Shown: one piece after another, positions 24,479 to 24,928 of the stretch | How the letters are laid out: every line of letters starts with the position of its first letter | How positions within the stretch are numbered: position 1 is the stretch's first letter | From: Anaerolineales bacterium | GTDB taxonomy: Bacteria; Chloroflexota; Anaerolineae; Anaerolineales; UBA4823 | Assembly (NCBI GenBank): GCA_016932955.1 | Contig: JAFGBV010000029.1 | Coordinates: 1 to 24,928, forward strand | Direction: 5' to 3' | DNA length: 24,928 nt | Position numbers and translations under genes: made by a program | Notes under the pieces: model-generated | What the model was told of the DNA's origin: nothing | Databases searched by the model: none | The model's input: only the letters and a program-made list of their open reading frames with translations

Positions 24479-24928
24479 ATGAAAAACCATCAATTCGACG
24501 TCGTCGTTGTGGGCGCCGGCGGCGCAGGCCTCATGGCCGCCCTCTACGCCTCCAAGACCGCCAATATCGCCGTCCTCAGCAAGCTTTACCCCACCCGTTC
24601 CCACACCGGCACTGCCCAGGGTGGCGTGGGTGCCGCCCTCGGCAACGACGAAGAAGACCATTGGGAATGGCACGCCTTCGATACCATCAAAGGCTCCGAT
24701 TACCTCGGCGACCAGGATGCCATCGAATTCATGTGCGAAGAAGCCGTTGCCGCTGTCTATGAGCTCGAGCACTACGGCCTCCCCTTCTCCCGCACAGCCG
24801 CCGGCAAGATCGCCCAGCGCCCCTTTGGCGGCCACACCAATAACGTCACCAAAAAACCCGTCCGCCGCGCCTGCTATGCCGCCGACCGCACCGGCCACAT
24901 GATCCTCCAGACCCTCTACCAGCAGTGC
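24479..24928 (+). CDS. sdhA: Succinate dehydrogenase flavoprotein subunit, partial
   Basis: The first 150 residues are present; the right edge of the window cuts the gene. The product oxidises succinate to fumarate at a covalent FAD. The start [20 protein letters not shown] contains the dinucleotide-binding GAGGAG, and [16 protein letters not shown] includes the histidine that carries [12 protein letters not shown].....[20 protein letters not shown] follows the family pattern. An AAGGAGAG sequence precedes the ATG. No frameshift is seen in the visible part. The iron-sulfur subunit sdhB is expected beyond the edge. Confidence 0.95.
   Translation, partial: MKNHQFDVVVVGAGGAGLMAALYASKTANIAVLSKLYPTRSHTGTAQGGVGAALGNDEEDHWEWHAFDTIKGSDYLGDQDAIEFMCEEAVAAVYELEHYGLPFSRTAAGKIAQRPFGGHTNNVTKKPVRRACYAADRTGHMILQTLYQQC

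Overview
The window looks like chromosome of a Chloroflexota bacterium, most plausibly Anaerolineae or a close relative. This is inferred from several features together: a short (200-residue) EF-Ts, a GlpX-type fructose bisphosphatase, a SAM-I riboswitch in front of metK, a split b6-like cytochrome b with a subunit IV fused to cytochrome c, and a secreted protease and a lipoprotein of the kind common in that phylum. No rRNA, tRNA or CRISPR array was seen. Nearly all genes are ordinary; the accessory material is concentrated at the left end.

Left end (1-3483, minus strand). A HicA-like toxin reading frame runs off the left edge. It is followed by an AAA/DUF4143 ATPase with a probably leaderless promoter, a decayed class V aminotransferase (cysteine desulfurase-like) with an internal deletion, and an intact ABC exporter half-transporter.

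Metal uptake (3782-7231, plus strand). A thioredoxin with its own promoter and terminator comes first. Next is a Fur-family regulator behind a perfect 18-bp palindrome, in one operon with cbiM (fused to a PDGLE domain), cbiQ and cbiO. This is a complete cobalt/nickel ECF-type importer that probably sits under its own metal sensor. The operon ends in a hairpin shared with the opposing protease gene.

Secreted proteins (7236-13384, minus strand). A 1253-residue subtilase carries GEVED and three PKD domains, and a 722-residue beta-propeller lipoprotein lies upstream of it.

Core cluster (13474-20847, minus strand). In transcription order: rpsB, tsf, pyrH, frr, uppS, cdsA, glpX, then a SAM-I riboswitch with terminator, then metK. 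This covers translation, ribosome recycling, UMP synthesis, isoprenoid and phospholipid precursors, gluconeogenesis and SAM synthesis. Small hairpins after tsf and pyrH may tune expression within the cluster.

Respiration (20972-24928). A quinol-oxidising b6/bc-type complex (Rieske, cytochrome b, subunit IV fused to two cytochrome c domains) is on the minus strand. It is divergent from sdhC-sdhD-sdhA (succinate dehydrogenase) on the plus strand, and sdhA is cut by the right edge. Together they form a succinate-to-quinone-to-cytochrome c segment.

I saw no clear new multi-gene system. The items most worth checking are the Fur-linked palindrome, the diheme subunit IV fusion, the HicA-like edge gene, and several unexplained large intergenic inverted repeats.
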